Assembly: GCA_037102815.1 (NCBI GenBank)
Contig: BTPP01000004.1
Coordinates: 3,658,001 to 3,722,000 of the forward strand
Reading direction: 5' to 3'
Length of the DNA: 64,000 bases
DNA from: Neurospora intermedia
Lineage: Eukaryota; Ascomycota; Sordariomycetes; Sordariales; Sordariaceae
Position 1 is the first letter of the stretch. Every line of letters starts with the position of its first letter. Both the position numbers and the translations under genes were made by a program. Of the stretch, positions 44,861-56,663 are shown piece after piece. The notes under the pieces are model-generated. The model was given only the letters and a program-made list of their open reading frames with translations, made no database searches and was not told where the DNA came from.

Positions 44861-46876
44861 TCACAACGTTCTTGTCAAGCCTGTCCACGACAGTTTAGCA
44901 CAGCGATCCCCTTCTTGAGTACTGTTTCCCCAGGCCTTTTTGTTGAAGCTGTGGCTATCGTTGGTGATATCATCGACCACGGTTGAAAGCTTGCGCTTCT
45001 TTCGTGATCGTGCCTCGTCGTCGTAAACGATCGCTAGTTGGTTATATGTCGTATCCTCATCGTCGAAACCATCGTCCTCATCTAATGTGATCCCTGGGCT
45101 TACTAGGCCGGTGCTGGAGGCGAGCTCTCGTGGGCGTGGAGAAGCTAGAGCGCAGCTTCTTGGTATCCTGTTAGAATAATAATCCGTGTTGTCTCGCGAT
45201 GTTTCCCTTGTGTGGTGATGATATTTTCTTGTGCGGTGTATGTGATTATGTTGATGTTGATATTGTTGGTGGCGTGACCTGAACGAACCCGACGCTTCCT
45301 TCAGTATATCGGATGACTTCCTAACCCCCGTATTCTCTCTTGATTTCAAAGTGACGGGCTTGTCACACACCTCGGCCACCTCTTGATCCAGGACCCCGTC
45401 TGCGCCCCCCGCTGTTATAGGGAAGGGCCTCAATACGTTGGTAATGTCATCCCACCACCTTTCCCCAAACCGTCGGTACCAGTCCACTGTGATCCTGAGC
45501 CCCTCTTCAAAAGTTGTCTTCGGCTCCCAACCTAGTTTTCGCAGTTTCGTACCGTCAACGGCATACCGGTGATCGTTGAAAGGTCGGTCGTGAGTGTACT
45601 TGACCCAACGATTGATCTCTTCTTGTTCTGCCCCCAGAGGCGACGATGAGGGCGGGGATGTGGTATAGTTACAAGGAGGAGATGATGGCGGAGACCGAGA
45701 GGGGATAATCTCCATCTCGGCTAGGAGTTTGTGGCAAAGCGACAAGTTGCTGATTTCATCATAAGAACCAACGTTATAGATCTCCCCTAGCTGACCTCTG
45801 TGCAGAATGGTATCGAAAGCGTCGGCGGCGTCACCTGCAAAAAGATAACGACGAGTGGGCGAGCCATCTCCGTGAAGGACGACGGGCTCTCCTCGGGCGA
45901 GTAGGCAAGTGAACTTTGGAATGATTTCTGGCGGAGGCATTAGCAAGGCAAACATGGTGGGGAAGAAGGAATAAACTCACTCTCCGGGTACTGGTGAGGG
46001 CCATAGACATTGTTGCTCCTCACTATAATGACGGGTAGTTTAAAGCTCTTCTTGTAAGAGTTCACCAGCATCTCGGCAGCAGCTTTGCTGGCCGCATAGG
46101 GGTTAGTGGGTGCCAGAATGCTCGTCTCCAGAAGATCATCTTCATCATCCTTTACCTCGCCATATACTTCATCGGTAGACACGTGGATGAAGCGCTTGAT
46201 GCCCGCTTTTCGGGCGCTCTCGAGCAGAACATGGGTACCGTAAACATTGGTATGAGTGAAGCCGAACGGATTTCCAAAACTCAGATCGACATGTGATTGA
46301 GCGGCAAAGTGAAAGATGGTGTCGATATTATATCGCTCCAGACAGTCCATAACCTCGGAAGGATTCGTAATGTCGCCCCTGTAAAACGAGAAGTTCGGCT
46401 CATGTTCTAGTACCCTGGTGTTGTTGAGCGATGCGCAGTAGTCTAATTTGTCGAATGAGACAACATTGTAGGCTTCTGAATACGTCAATACCAAGTGTCT
46501 GACAACCCAGCATGCTCTGACATACCAACTCTGTTAACCAAAGGTACGGATAAGAAAACTAGAAAGGCAGATTCATGCTAGACAGGGGTCGGTAATCGTG
46601 AGTAGGGTAAGTCTTACATGAAACCAGCGCCTCCTGTCACCATAATGTTCTTGACATCAGGCAGAGGATCAAACTTTGTAGTGCCGGTGAACACAGGAGC
46701 ATCACGCCAAACTTGGTTGACCTCGAAAGGGCTCTCGTGTTGAGAGCTGGGTGAAATAGGCGTAACTGCTAACAAGACGAAGATGAGTTAGCATAGAAGT
46801 CAAACAAGTGAAAGACATGGAAAATAGACTCACCGCCGTTGTACCGGCTAGTTGGCTTTTGTGTTGCGAAAGTCAT
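44861..46876 (-). CDS. RmlB-type nucleotide-sugar 4,6-dehydratase with C-terminal extension
   Basis: Converts dTDP- or UDP-glucose to the 4-keto-6-deoxy sugar, the first step to rhamnose. Exons are 46,876-46,834, 46,768-46,618, 46,516-45,981 and 45,927-44,861 (598 residues). Introns are 65, 101 and 53 nt. The second acceptor is TGTCAG and yields GGAGFIACWVVRHLVLTY. NAD-binding GGAGFI lies at about 60-65. The catalytic region has STDEVYGE with Thr179, Asp180 and Glu181, then PYAASK with Tyr205 and Lys209, so all key residues are present. RSNNVYGPHQYPEKIIPKF and DRPFNDHRYAVDGTKL are family signatures. After the catalytic domain about 200 residues are low-complexity, His- and Ser-rich, ending with a basic RSRKKRKLS patch. 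A Ser/Pro insert of about 25 residues sits before EINRWVKYTHDRP. In fungi such enzymes supply UDP-rhamnose for wall or matrix glycans. Confidence 0.88.
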
Positions 46877-49800
46877 TATTTGGTTCTGGCCGCCTCTGAC
46901 TAACCGAAAAAGCGAGGTCTGATGGCAAAGTGGCTGGATGCGGTGCACCCTTCCTTATGAGCCACCCTGGGAGTTCGCGTGGAGGCGTATGCGTACGCCC
47001 GATGACTGGGATTATTATTATTATTTGAAGTTATTTTCTTCGTTTTAAATGGCTACATTCCTTCTCCCGTTTGTAAGTAACTGAATCTGTGATAGACTCG
47101 CACCGCGTCATTGGAGACTTGTGTCTTGGGCAACCACATACATAAAAGGTGCAGTGAAATATGCAGAGCGCATAGACGCGCGAGGGTATTGTGTAAGTTA
47201 CTTGACAAAACCTCGAGGATGTGGCGCCTGTTTTAGTCTTCGAAACGGTCGAGAGTAGTAGTCACGGACTGAACGCGCCATGCGAATGATGAGGGGCGGA
47301 ACTGAGAAGAAACGCAGGTTGAAGAAACGAGGAGCAAACGAGTGACAACGGCGTGACAGTGACACAACCAAGAAGTTGGCATGAATGTGGTGGAAGAAAG
47401 TTAGAGGTAAGCTCTCGTAATTGTCGTAATGGTAATGGTCGCATTAATCCCTGTCGGACCCTGGCCCTCCGGACACCCAAGACGCAGTGCACCAATTCGG
47501 TATGCGCACCGGTATACGTACCACCTCGGCTGGGAACAAGAGGGTGCGTAACCCGTGAGAAAGAGAGTGATGGTGATGATGATGATGGGAGAAGAGAAGC
47601 ACAATGGAAGGTTGGGGTTTGCCACTTTTGTGTTTGATTTTGTGGTTTGGGTTCCGTTCTCTTCTAGAGAAATCAATTTTGACTTGCTACACCAATGGAA
47701 TGAGACCCCGCGTCAACCAAAGTAAACATGCTTGTACAGCCCTGAAAGTTGCCTGACGCTACGGGGAAAGATCCGCGGGAGGATGTCACTGCCACATTTC
47801 ATCGACAGTCCAAGGTTCCTGCCCGGTTTGTTCTGGGACTTGGGACGGACGATTGCGGTGCTGCCCCTGAACTGAAACTTGGTTATCACCACCACTGGGG
47901 CTTTAAATAACGATATGCCCCAGGGTCCCCACGAGGGCATAGCCCACTGCGGGTTGAGGTTGAATTGATTCAATGACTCGACAGATCGAAGTGGAAAAAG
48001 CCTGGGAATACCCAACTTCTGTGTACCTGATAGGCGCGGTTGAAATTCCATTCCTGCCCCGCATAAAAGTCCACTGGCCGCCGATTTCCCCATACACTAT
48101 CTCCGCGTTAGTGTAGTGTAAAGTTTAGGGTTCTCCGCTCTCCTGGTGGAGGTCTGCAGTGCGTCATAACGGCCATTCTAATGATAACCTAACCCTCGGC
48201 CTTCCTCCCATCGTCCATCTGGTCTTCATCCCTTTGGCCACTATGAACGAGACAATGAAAGACCCAATCAATGGCAGCAAACACACGCCTTCATTCCTGA
48301 AGGAACCGTTTTCTTTCTGTCTGAGCACTTTTTCCGCCGTAAATGAGATTTTCCACTAGCTTCATGCGAGGCGCATCATTCTCAACGTCCTGCACTGCAG
48401 CCAGGATACCACACCCACCTCCACATTGGCACATGTATCGGCCTGTATGCTGGTCATCGCGGATCGAGACGTCAAGTCGCTCGAAGCTGCGCTGAACCGT
48501 GTTGCATTTTCATGTACGAACTTGACCCAGTGTCACTTAAGCCGAAATTTTACTGAGCGATGGATATGATGGCTATCTCCTCGTCTTGGCACACATTCTG
48601 GTTCATCCACAGAAGGGAACTCTCTATAGCCGAGACAGAAACAGTTTCGGATTCAGCACCAAAATCATTGCTAATGCCGAGGGCCCCAGTATATGTTGAT
48701 GGTCTCAGTAGTCTAGACATACGAAATGTTTTGGAAAGGCTTATGTACTTGGATCCTGTTTATCGGATCTTAGGTTGTCTTACACAGAGACCCGTGGTCA
48801 ATGTCATCTTCCTTTCCTCTTCCGTGAGGGTTCGACATTCCTTCCATATACTATTGCTTTCACGACATGTTGTAGCCGATTGGTAAATGGTAGATGTGAC
48901 CCTGATACCCGCGTTATCCGAAGAAAGAGCTACCGTCTCGGTCTTGCATTATATTGCGCGTCACCAAATTTTCAACTTCAACAATTCACTACTTAGTAAG
49001 AAAACCAGAACACTTGACGAACGAGATGTTAGAATATCAAAATAAGACGGCCACAAGCGCATCGTCACCCTCAGAGTAAGCTAGATCAACCAGAATCAGC
49101 GAGACATACACCCGAATCGGAAACGACAGCTTCCATCTCGAAAAGCCCAAGACACCGGGAGACCTCAAAGTTGGCAAAGATGAATCGGACTAAAAGACTC
49201 TTGCTTTCTAAATTGGAAATCCAAACACATTAACCATCAAGAGAAAACTCTCCCGCACCCGCCTTCATCTGAATGGAGGTCAATATCATAGTCTCAATAT
49301 TGATTATTCATCTTTCCCTGCTCTCCTCTCTCAACAGTCCCTTACTAACAACCGAACCAACCCGGGTCTTCACAACTCAGTCCATTTCTCCACCCCATCC
49401 TTCCAACTATTAACCCAGCTGTCCTTCACAACCTTCCACTTCCTCACCACCCACCTGACACCTGACCGTCTTCCTCCTATCGCGACCTCCCCTCTCGCTC
49501 TTCGTCCTCGCTCCATCTCTCCCCGGGACACTCCCCTCAGCGTGGCCATGTCCCTCGATGTGATCCTCCCTAATTGGCTAATAGCTTTTAATTCTGTAAC
49601 CTTCTACCAAAATCGCTTGGATCTTGCTCACGCCAACCGTGGCGTGACGAATCACGTTCTCTACCACTCCGTCTTACCCGAGAGAGCGATATTGGCTTTG
49701 GTCCCAGCTTGTGTGGGGGGATGTGGATAGTCAGTCATCATGATACCCTACCTTTTACCTCCTTCAACCGAAACCGTACCTGGTTCAGCAACAGTTCAAA

Positions 49801-50251
49801 CCCAAAAGCAAGTCGAAACCACAACCCCCTAGGGCATCCTCTTCTCCCTTCTCGGCATCCTCGGCTCGTCCCTCTACACCATCTGGATCGCCCACTATCA
49901 CGGCAAACTCGGCGGCATCTCCAGCCTCTCTTGCCGATGATGTCGAGAAGAATGGCTGACATGTCGTTGCTGGGTTCGATATTCAGTGGCTATGCTCAAG
50001 GAGAAAGCCAAGGAGGCTGGTCATAAATCATAGAAAGGGAGAGAAAACCGGCGGTACATGCACAAAAAATAGTCTTGAGGTACAATTATAGTGACCTGAT
50101 ATTGATGAATCATGCCTTCCTCCCCAACCCTTTTGTGAACCGATAACGCCGCATACACACTTTGAACAAGACAAATACTCTCCAGTGCCAACAGAGACGA
50201 TGGCATACTGAAAGAAGGGTATCACCAATACTACCATCATGATCAGCTCCC
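46877..50251. other. Intergenic region, 3.4 kb
   Basis: Contains the dehydratase promoter, ATT and GATGAT microsatellites near 47,009-47,030 and 47,568-47,588, and the RPF1 3' end. A possible decayed frame at 49,740-50,033 is listed separately. A 108-codon ATG frame at 48,560-48,886 has no recognisable domain and is not called. Confidence 0.5.
49740..50033 (+). pseudogene. Possible decayed small membrane-protein ORF
   Basis: One frame of 98 codons begins with ATG (MIPYLLPPSTETVPG) and is interrupted by TAG at 49,830 and TGA at 49,938. Between the stops it reads GILFSLLGILGSSLYTIWIA, a good membrane helix, then HYHGKLGGISSLSC. After the second stop it reads CREEWLTCRCWVRYSVAMLK and ends in a charged tail. 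The TAG stands at a CCCCCTAG that could instead be a splice acceptor, so a spliced small gene is an alternative. Support is compositional only. Confidence 0.25.
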
Positions 50252-51756
50252 TTAGAGGTTGAAGCGCGTGCGAACCTTCTCCATCTTGGCCTTCCACTCC
50301 CACTTCAAAGCATCCTCTCCTTCGCTGCCAGCCCGACCAATACCCTTATCCACTCTACGAAGCTTGAGAGTGAATCCTATCACAACAAGTCAGCCACTTT
50401 CGGTTCATCCGCCAAAACTATTGTTTTCCGCGGCAGCAAGACTTACTGGGTCCAATCTCCTGCAAACCAGCACGGATACCCTGCATACCCTCCATCTCCT
50501 TGCCCTCCGCAGTGACCACGTTCTTCTCCGTCGTGCGGGCCTCGCGGAAGACGTAGCGGTGGCGGCGAAAGAAGATGTAATCACGCTGGTTGTGCAGTGT
50601 CACGACCTGACGACCCGAAAGCTCGGGCCTGGGTGGGAACATGGTGTGCATGGATTTAGCGGCGAGGATACCGAGAGGGGTCTTAAATCCATTGAGGAGA
50701 AGCTCGGGCTGTGTTTTTTTTTGTTGCAAAACTTAGTTTCAATGTCCTATTCTTAACGGGACTTGGGGATCAGGATGGACGGCTTACGTAGTGGTTTGTG
50801 GGGTTACCGTGGCCAAGGAGGGCCTTTCCAGGCAGGTAGTTCCGGATGGTGTATGTCAACGAAGGACCAGGGGCAACATCTTCGCCGTTGAGATGGATGA
50901 CGGTCAGGGAGCTAGGCTTCTTGAGATCTTCGCCGACAATCATGAGAATCGTGTATCCACGGTCTGTAACAATTCAGGCCTGTATTAGCAATCTTCTCTT
51001 GGGCAACAAAGCTCCAACCTGGGTGCGCTACTCACTCTTGGCAAACTTTGCGATCTCGCGAACACTATACTTGTGTCCATAAGCGTGCGCACTGCGTCTG
51101 ATGTACGTGCTGTTGGGGAAGATAGCAGCAATGTCCTCCGCCTCCTTGTGAATGGTGCCGTTCAAATGGGTGGTAACCAGAATCTTGGGATCGACTGGGG
51201 GTTCCTCGTTGAAGAGATTAGGGAATTGTCGTGTGAGCGAGTCGGGAGTCATGTCTAGATTTGTCGACGTGGTCGAGGGAGCGATGCTGGGTTTCCTCTG
51301 CGCACGCTCCTGTCTGAGTCTCTCGATGCGCTCCTCGGCATCTTCGTCGTCGTCGTCGCCCTCCTCGTCCGAGTCCAACATAGAATCGGCATCGTCATCC
51401 TTCTCCTCATCCTCCTCCGTGACTCCATCGGCTAGCCTGGCGGCCTCGGCCTCCTCCTTCTCCAAGCGCCTCCTCTTGAGCTCGGCAACATCCACAGCGA
51501 CGCCCAGGCTGTCGTCGTCAACATCGTCCCACACACGTTTCCTCTCAATGGTCAAGGGTTGGTTGTTTGCGAGGCGCTCTTCTCTGAGTTTGGGATCCTT
51601 GGCCTCCTCCTTCCTCCGGCGGTGACGCTCCTCATGACGTTCCTTTCCCTGTTCCTTCTTTTGCTTGACGTATAATTGCTTTCTGACAATCTTGTTGGAG
51701 GTCTTGAGCGACAGCGATCCGCCGGAGCGGTTTTTGCCCTTGTTACCGGACGGCAT
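50252..51756 (-). CDS. rpf1: Ribosome production factor 1 (RPF1), Brix-domain protein
   Basis: Nucleolar factor required in yeast for 60S assembly and processing of 27S pre-rRNA. Exons are 51,756-51,036, 50,963-50,788, 50,708-50,447 and 50,376-50,252 (427 residues). Introns are 72, 79 and 70 nt with donors GTGAGT, GTAAGC and GTAAGT. Residues 1-170 are highly charged, with long Lys/Arg and Asp/Glu runs (NKIVRKQLYVKQKKEQGKER and DSDEEGDDDDEDAEE). The Brix domain begins near residue 190 (PKILVTTHLNGTIHKEAEDI), continues with GYTILMIVGEDLKKPSSLTV and LLNGFKTPLGILAAKSMHTM, and carries the signature RQVVTLHNQRDYIFFRRHRY. The protein ends with KLRRVDKG and KMEKVRTRFNL. It is divergent from glycyl-tRNA synthetase, with the RIP-damaged transposon between them. 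Confidence 0.95.
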
Positions 51757-52309
51757 ATCGGCTACGATGTGATAACGCGGCGATAGGATCAGTAGTTGTC
51801 GCGGTGATTGAATCGTAGAGTAGGATCAATTCTCTAGGTCGCAGTTCAAACTTCGACGTGATGCTGGGCAGTTGTTGTTACCTCTGACGGATCAATTGAA
51901 CGGGCCCAGTAAACTTTCTCTCAACTTTTTTTCTGGGCCCAGAGCCATCAAGGGCGCCAAGGCGTGCAGCTACAAGGGTACCCCAACAGCTAGCGCACGG
52001 CCTCAGCCGGGGACAGGTACGTACCGCTACCCCTCAGTGTACTTCCTGACTGTCGCCTGCCCAGGATGACTCCATCCCGTCCCTTGCTGTAAGTTGGGAC
52101 GGAAGCAGAATTTTTGGGATGAAGAACGGCGATATCACGGACTCTTGATAATCAAATGTCAATACCTCTAGCCGATGAAAAGGTCACGAAACGCTAGTCA
52201 GCGGAATGCGCTTTCTGTAAGGGAATTACTTTGTAGGTAGGTAGAGGTACTGTACAGTAGCATGTACAGTTCCACTTCCTGATATGGCTGGTGGATTCCA
52301 GCGAGTCGA
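51757..52309. promoter_or_regulatory. RPF1 promoter-side region up to the transposon
   Basis: 553 bp between the RPF1 start codon and the left end of the transposon. It has normal, non-RIP composition and must hold the RPF1 promoter unless that extends into the element. No specific site assigned. Confidence 0.5.
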
Positions 52310-52338
52310 GGGCCTGATCGGCTCGCGTAACCGTAACC
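52310..52338 (+). repeat. Left terminal inverted repeat of the transposon
   Basis: 29 bp matching the reverse complement of 56,664-56,692 with one mismatch (A here, G on the other copy, a RIP-type difference). Preceded by CGA. Confidence 0.9.
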
Positions 52339-52679
52339 GCGTAACCGTAACCTTTTAGATTATACACAAGCCAAGACCTGGATATAGATCCAAATATCCC
52401 TGTATATACGGGCGAAATCTACACAAATGGATCCAAAAAGAGGTTACGTTTTATACAAAGTAAATGCGTAACCTTTTTTCAAAATCTCTTTGTACTAGTG
52501 TAATAATAAGTCAAAGGCACATTAATAGCGGTGAGCCAATCCCTATAAAGTATAGCGACCAACTATCGCACGCTAGAAGCAATATAAATACCCCTATTTA
52601 TATATCTACCGCCCTATTTATTAAAGAGGTTACGTAAAGTACCTTCGAAGTGTTCTATATAACCCGTAACCTCTTTAAA
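52327..52679. repeat. Subterminal GTAACC/GGTTAC motif cluster
   Basis: At the left end GTAACC occurs at 52,327, 52,333, 52,341, 52,347, 52,468 and 52,666, and its complement GGTTAC at 52,442 and 52,628. Two of them sit in a 14 bp inverted repeat (AAAGAGGTTACG near 52,623-52,634 and its complement near 52,665-52,677). The right end has two GGTTAC copies at 56,650 and 56,664. Such clusters are typical transposase-binding sites. Confidence 0.7.
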
Positions 52680-53224
52680 ATAAATATAATCGTTATAGAG
52701 CAGTTAAGAAGTAGGTAATTTAATAATAGTCTATAATGCGGTATTATATTGATTACGGGGATTTTTAGTTATACTACGTAATTATACGACTACTCGTACG
52801 TATTGTTGCGAATATAGGCTATATTGCTAGCTGATAATAGTAATTTGTATAGGAAATATAGTAAAGTAACCGATTGTATTAAATCTACATTAGTAATAAT
52901 AGCGGGAGACGAGGAATATACTTAAGTAATAGAGGATAAGGATAAGGAGGGAGAGGAGGAAGCCTATAGAAAGAGAATTATATTATTTATTATAATTTAT
53001 ATTATTACTATTACTATTACTTTAATAGGAGGGAAGTAAGGCGACGACCCTAAAATTATTAACGAAGGCAATTTAGAAATTAGTATTATTAAAATACAAT
53101 ACCTATTGAATAGCTATAATAAGTAATTCTTTAAACTCTTTCGAATAATAAAAACAGAATTTATAGCTTTAGTAAGGTAAATAAGAAAAAGTAGTAGTAT
53201 ACACAATACTAAATACTAAACCTA

Positions 53225-53482
53225 TTACGGGGCGAGAGGGCACCGTTGGGGGTAGGGTAAGATATGCGTTGTTGTACGAAGGAGGAGAAAGGGAAGTGTG
53301 CGTAGAGGACTGGCTATATAAGCGAGAGCCTAGACAGGCCAGTCCGTACGCGCGTACGTGAGACTGCACGTAACGAAGTATGTGACTAGTGCGAGTGCCC
53401 GGCTCTAGGCTATAGTATAAAGTACTGGCGTGGCATATGTACGGTTAGTGTAGTACAACTACATTACAGGCTAGCCCTGTAA
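53225..53482. mobile_element. Nested MITE-like insert (258 bp) inside the RIP-damaged transposon
   Basis: A GC-richer island with abrupt borders. It begins TTACGGGGC and ends GCCCTGTAA, a 9 bp inverted repeat with one mismatch. TA lies on both sides (53,223-53,224 and 53,483-53,484). CpA dinucleotides are present inside, unlike the surroundings, so it probably inserted after RIP. It contains CTATATAAG-like and other palindromic motifs but no coding frame of note. A solo LTR is the alternative, because a TATA-like motif is present, but no TG...CA ends were found. Confidence 0.5.
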
Positions 53483-53712
53483 TAACTATTAAACTTAAAT
53501 TAATAGTCTTTATCTAGATTATTATATTTAACGAAACTTAACGGTAAATAGCTTACTACTTCTTAATAACCTAATTAATAATATCGAATATTATTACCCA
53601 AATAATACTAGTCTTTATTAAACTTTATACCGAATTCGTAATTCAATTAAATAATAATTACGTAACGTTAAAAATCGAATTCGTCGCGGGCAATTAGCGG
53701 TTTAATAGTACG

Positions 53713-54240
53713 ATCGGTGCTATCAATAGTACTTATATCTACGTTAAGGTACTAATAAAGGACTAAAACCGCTAGTACAATAGAAAGGGATTTATCTTTC
53801 AGAATGTATTTACTATAATACAATTTAATAGCGCCTTCTCGTACGTATTGGCCGGTGTAGAAGGGTCGATATAAAATGCGAAACTATTTCGTATTACTTT
53901 ATTCTACGGATTTAAAATACCCCCTAAGCGATTTTACTTAACCAACGCGGGCTTTAATTAATAGAGAGGCATTTTAATCCCATTCCCAACAGTATAATAC
54001 TATTTCTAAAATTAGAGGGATGCCCCGGGTAATAAATAGCCTATAATAAAAAAGGAGTTGTATAATTTAAGGTATAGTATAAATTGCGTATTAATTGAAT
54101 AAACGTTCGGTTGGTTGAAAAGGATAGTAAAATTAATACGAGAGTCAGCGCCCGAATACCCTATTAATATATAAATCAACTTTGTATATACTATAACGGG
54201 ATTATATAACTTTATTTATTATTAGTACTATTAATTAATA
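53713..54240 (+). pseudogene. RIP-destroyed Harbinger-type (DDE_Tnp_4) transposase
   Basis: One uninterrupted reading register from 53,713 to at least 54,180, broken only by TAA/TAG codons explainable as CAA, CAG or TGG changed by RIP. The frame begins IGAINSTYIYVKVLIKD, where the expected catalytic GAIDG has become AIN-S (codon 53,725-53,727 is AAT, next AGT). It continues YNRKGFIFQNVFTI, then FSYVLAGVEGSI, a stop and NAKLFRITL; the second catalytic Asp is Asn at 53,875-53,877. Further on VLIE, a stop and TFGWLKRIVKLIRESAPEYP keep the third acidic residue (Glu at 54,097-54,099). The N-terminal part before 53,713 is too decayed to delimit and is separated by the nested insert. The gene is dead. 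Confidence 0.8.
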
Positions 54241-54784
54241 AAAGAGGAGGAGGAATTACTTACTCAATTATTGGTACTAGTAAAAAAACGTACTAATAAA
54301 TATTTTCTTAATAATCCTATCGTTATACGAGTCTAAATTGTAAATAGGTCGTAGAAGCTATAGTAGTAATATCTCTAAAGGAGGGGGAGGAGGGGGTAAA
54401 AGTATAAAAGAGAATAAGTTTAAATTAATTTATTAATTAATTAAAAGTATATAAAGTATTAACAGTTTACTTTTAGATTTCGATTTTTCAATTTATAGTA
54501 GGATATACTAGAGAGCGCTAAAATATAAAAGGATTGTAATATTAATTTACCCTACTAAAATAGGAGCTAATATACGCTAAAGTTTTTAAATTAATATAAT
54601 ACACTATATTGAAGGTATACGGGCTATTAAAGGTAGTAAACATTTATAAACAATCCGGGGAAGTGGCTCTCGTAAACCCTAATTATATATTAACATATTA
54701 AAAATCCGACTTTTTGAATTTAATAGCAATTTTAGGATTTTTAGCATTTTTAGGTATAAGTAATTAACCCCCTCTATTCTATTC

Positions 54785-55298
54785 TACTCTATTTATTATA
54801 GTCGCTACTACGCGCCCTCCTCTCGAATTTAACTACTCTTACCAACCGCCTCAATTTAACGGGTTTAAATTTATTATTTATCGTATTCTATAAGATAACT
54901 TCTTCCTTTATTAACTTCTAAAATATATTAATAATTATCTCTAACGATAAATCCCTTACGAAATTAATCTAAAAGTTTAATACCACCGTTTTAATATCAA
55001 CTACGCTAATTAGTTTTATATTATTAATCGATTTAACTACCTCACTAATAAACTTCGCAATTAGGGCGCTGCTTTACCCAATGGATACTTTCTTAGTCGG
55101 CTATATCGATACAATATAGGATAAAACTTAAAACCTACTACCCTCCTCCTCTTCCGGTTCGTTACTATTATCTTTATTACTCTAGAAATTAGGGTTAATA
55201 ACCTTCTATTATAAAACGCGCTTTACTGCCCGCTTCTCTCGCGCCCTCTCCGTACGGATTTCCTTCCTCTCGGCGGTAATTATTTTATAGCGTCGACG
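54785..55298 (-). pseudogene. Second RIP-damaged ORF of the transposon
   Basis: On the minus strand a single frame from 55,298 to 54,785 keeps long charged stretches (RRYKIITAERKEIRTERARE, EPEEEEGSRF, FKPVKLRRLVRVVKFERRAR). Its stops are all TAA or TAG, as expected from RIP of CAA, CAG or TGG codons. Harbinger elements often carry a second gene for a Myb/SANT-like DNA-binding protein, but no such motif can be recognised here. The limits are those of the readable frame, not of the original gene. Confidence 0.45.
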
Positions 55299-56663
55299 AA
55301 GTAGGGGAAATAATAATATATTTTTATTATTATTATTAACCGTAGCTTATACTAACCAAACAAATAACCCAATTGCCCGTTCGTCTATAAAAATACTTAT
55401 TAAAATAAAGTAACCGTCGGTATTATTAAATATATACGCGCCCAACTTTATTTAACTACCCTTATTACTAAACTCTTTAACGAAGGGTTCCTAATATACG
55501 TTAGAATATTAGATTTTACTAGTCTCGTAATCGAAGGACGTACTAGTATAACTTTTAACTATCTACTTTATATATTTAGTATATATTTTAAAATAAGTAA
55601 ATATACTTTAATATATTTCCTACGTAATAACCCAATTAGAATCGTTATTTTTATAAACCTAATTAATTAATACTATTACTTATTACTTATATTAATCGCG
55701 CTTAAAGCCTTTACCCTCCTTCATTATAATTAAGAACCCGCCTAAATAAGAATCTCTAGCAACGAGGATAAACTAGTAATATATTTTAAAAAATTAATAG
55801 TATAATCCCTAATTTACAATTAAATTACTAATTTTCTTTTTTTAATTAAATTATTAATTAACTACCTCTTCGTTATTAAATAATTAAAACCGCTTCTATA
55901 CCTCGCCCCCTATATTTACCGTATTATTATTATTATTATTATCGATTCTAATAAATCTCGCCTAGGAACTAGGCGGGTAAGTAGTATTAACTATCGAAAG
56001 CGTAGTCTCGTTAGAGAAAATAAACGCGTCGGGAAAGTTATACTTTATATAATCGTTAATAATATTCTATACCGTACGCTAGCGGGGTAGCGGGCGGTTA
56101 ATAGATACTAGGGACGATAATATAGCTATATTATATATAGCAACCGGATAGTTACTAATAAAAAGCGGTAGTTATATCCTATACTAAGGTAGCGAAGAAT
56201 TTATATATAATAGATTCCTATACTAAGAATTCCTATACTACAATAGTTAGGATCCCCTATACTACTACTATTAAAAGTATAGGGACGGTTTATATTAGGA
56301 GCTATATTAAATATAATCCTCCTTAACGGGCTATTAGGCGGACTATTAACTATTATACTAACTACTTATAATCGATATTAATATACTATAGATTATTACC
56401 TCAAAATCTACGGCAGAGCTTCAATATTAAAAAAGGATTACAACCCTTCTCTTTTTATATAGCAGTGCAATCCACAATAGTAGTCCACAGCAATAGCTTA
56501 AATTATCCTAGTAACCTTTGAGGTACTCCAATAAATTATACTTTGTTTGGATTAGTCAGTCTTGGTTGGTTCCACACACCAAAATTTAGGTACGAGCCCC
56601 AAATCCCTGCAACTGGCACTCCACACAGAAGTCACTCATCTGGCAAAAAGGTTACGTTTTAGA

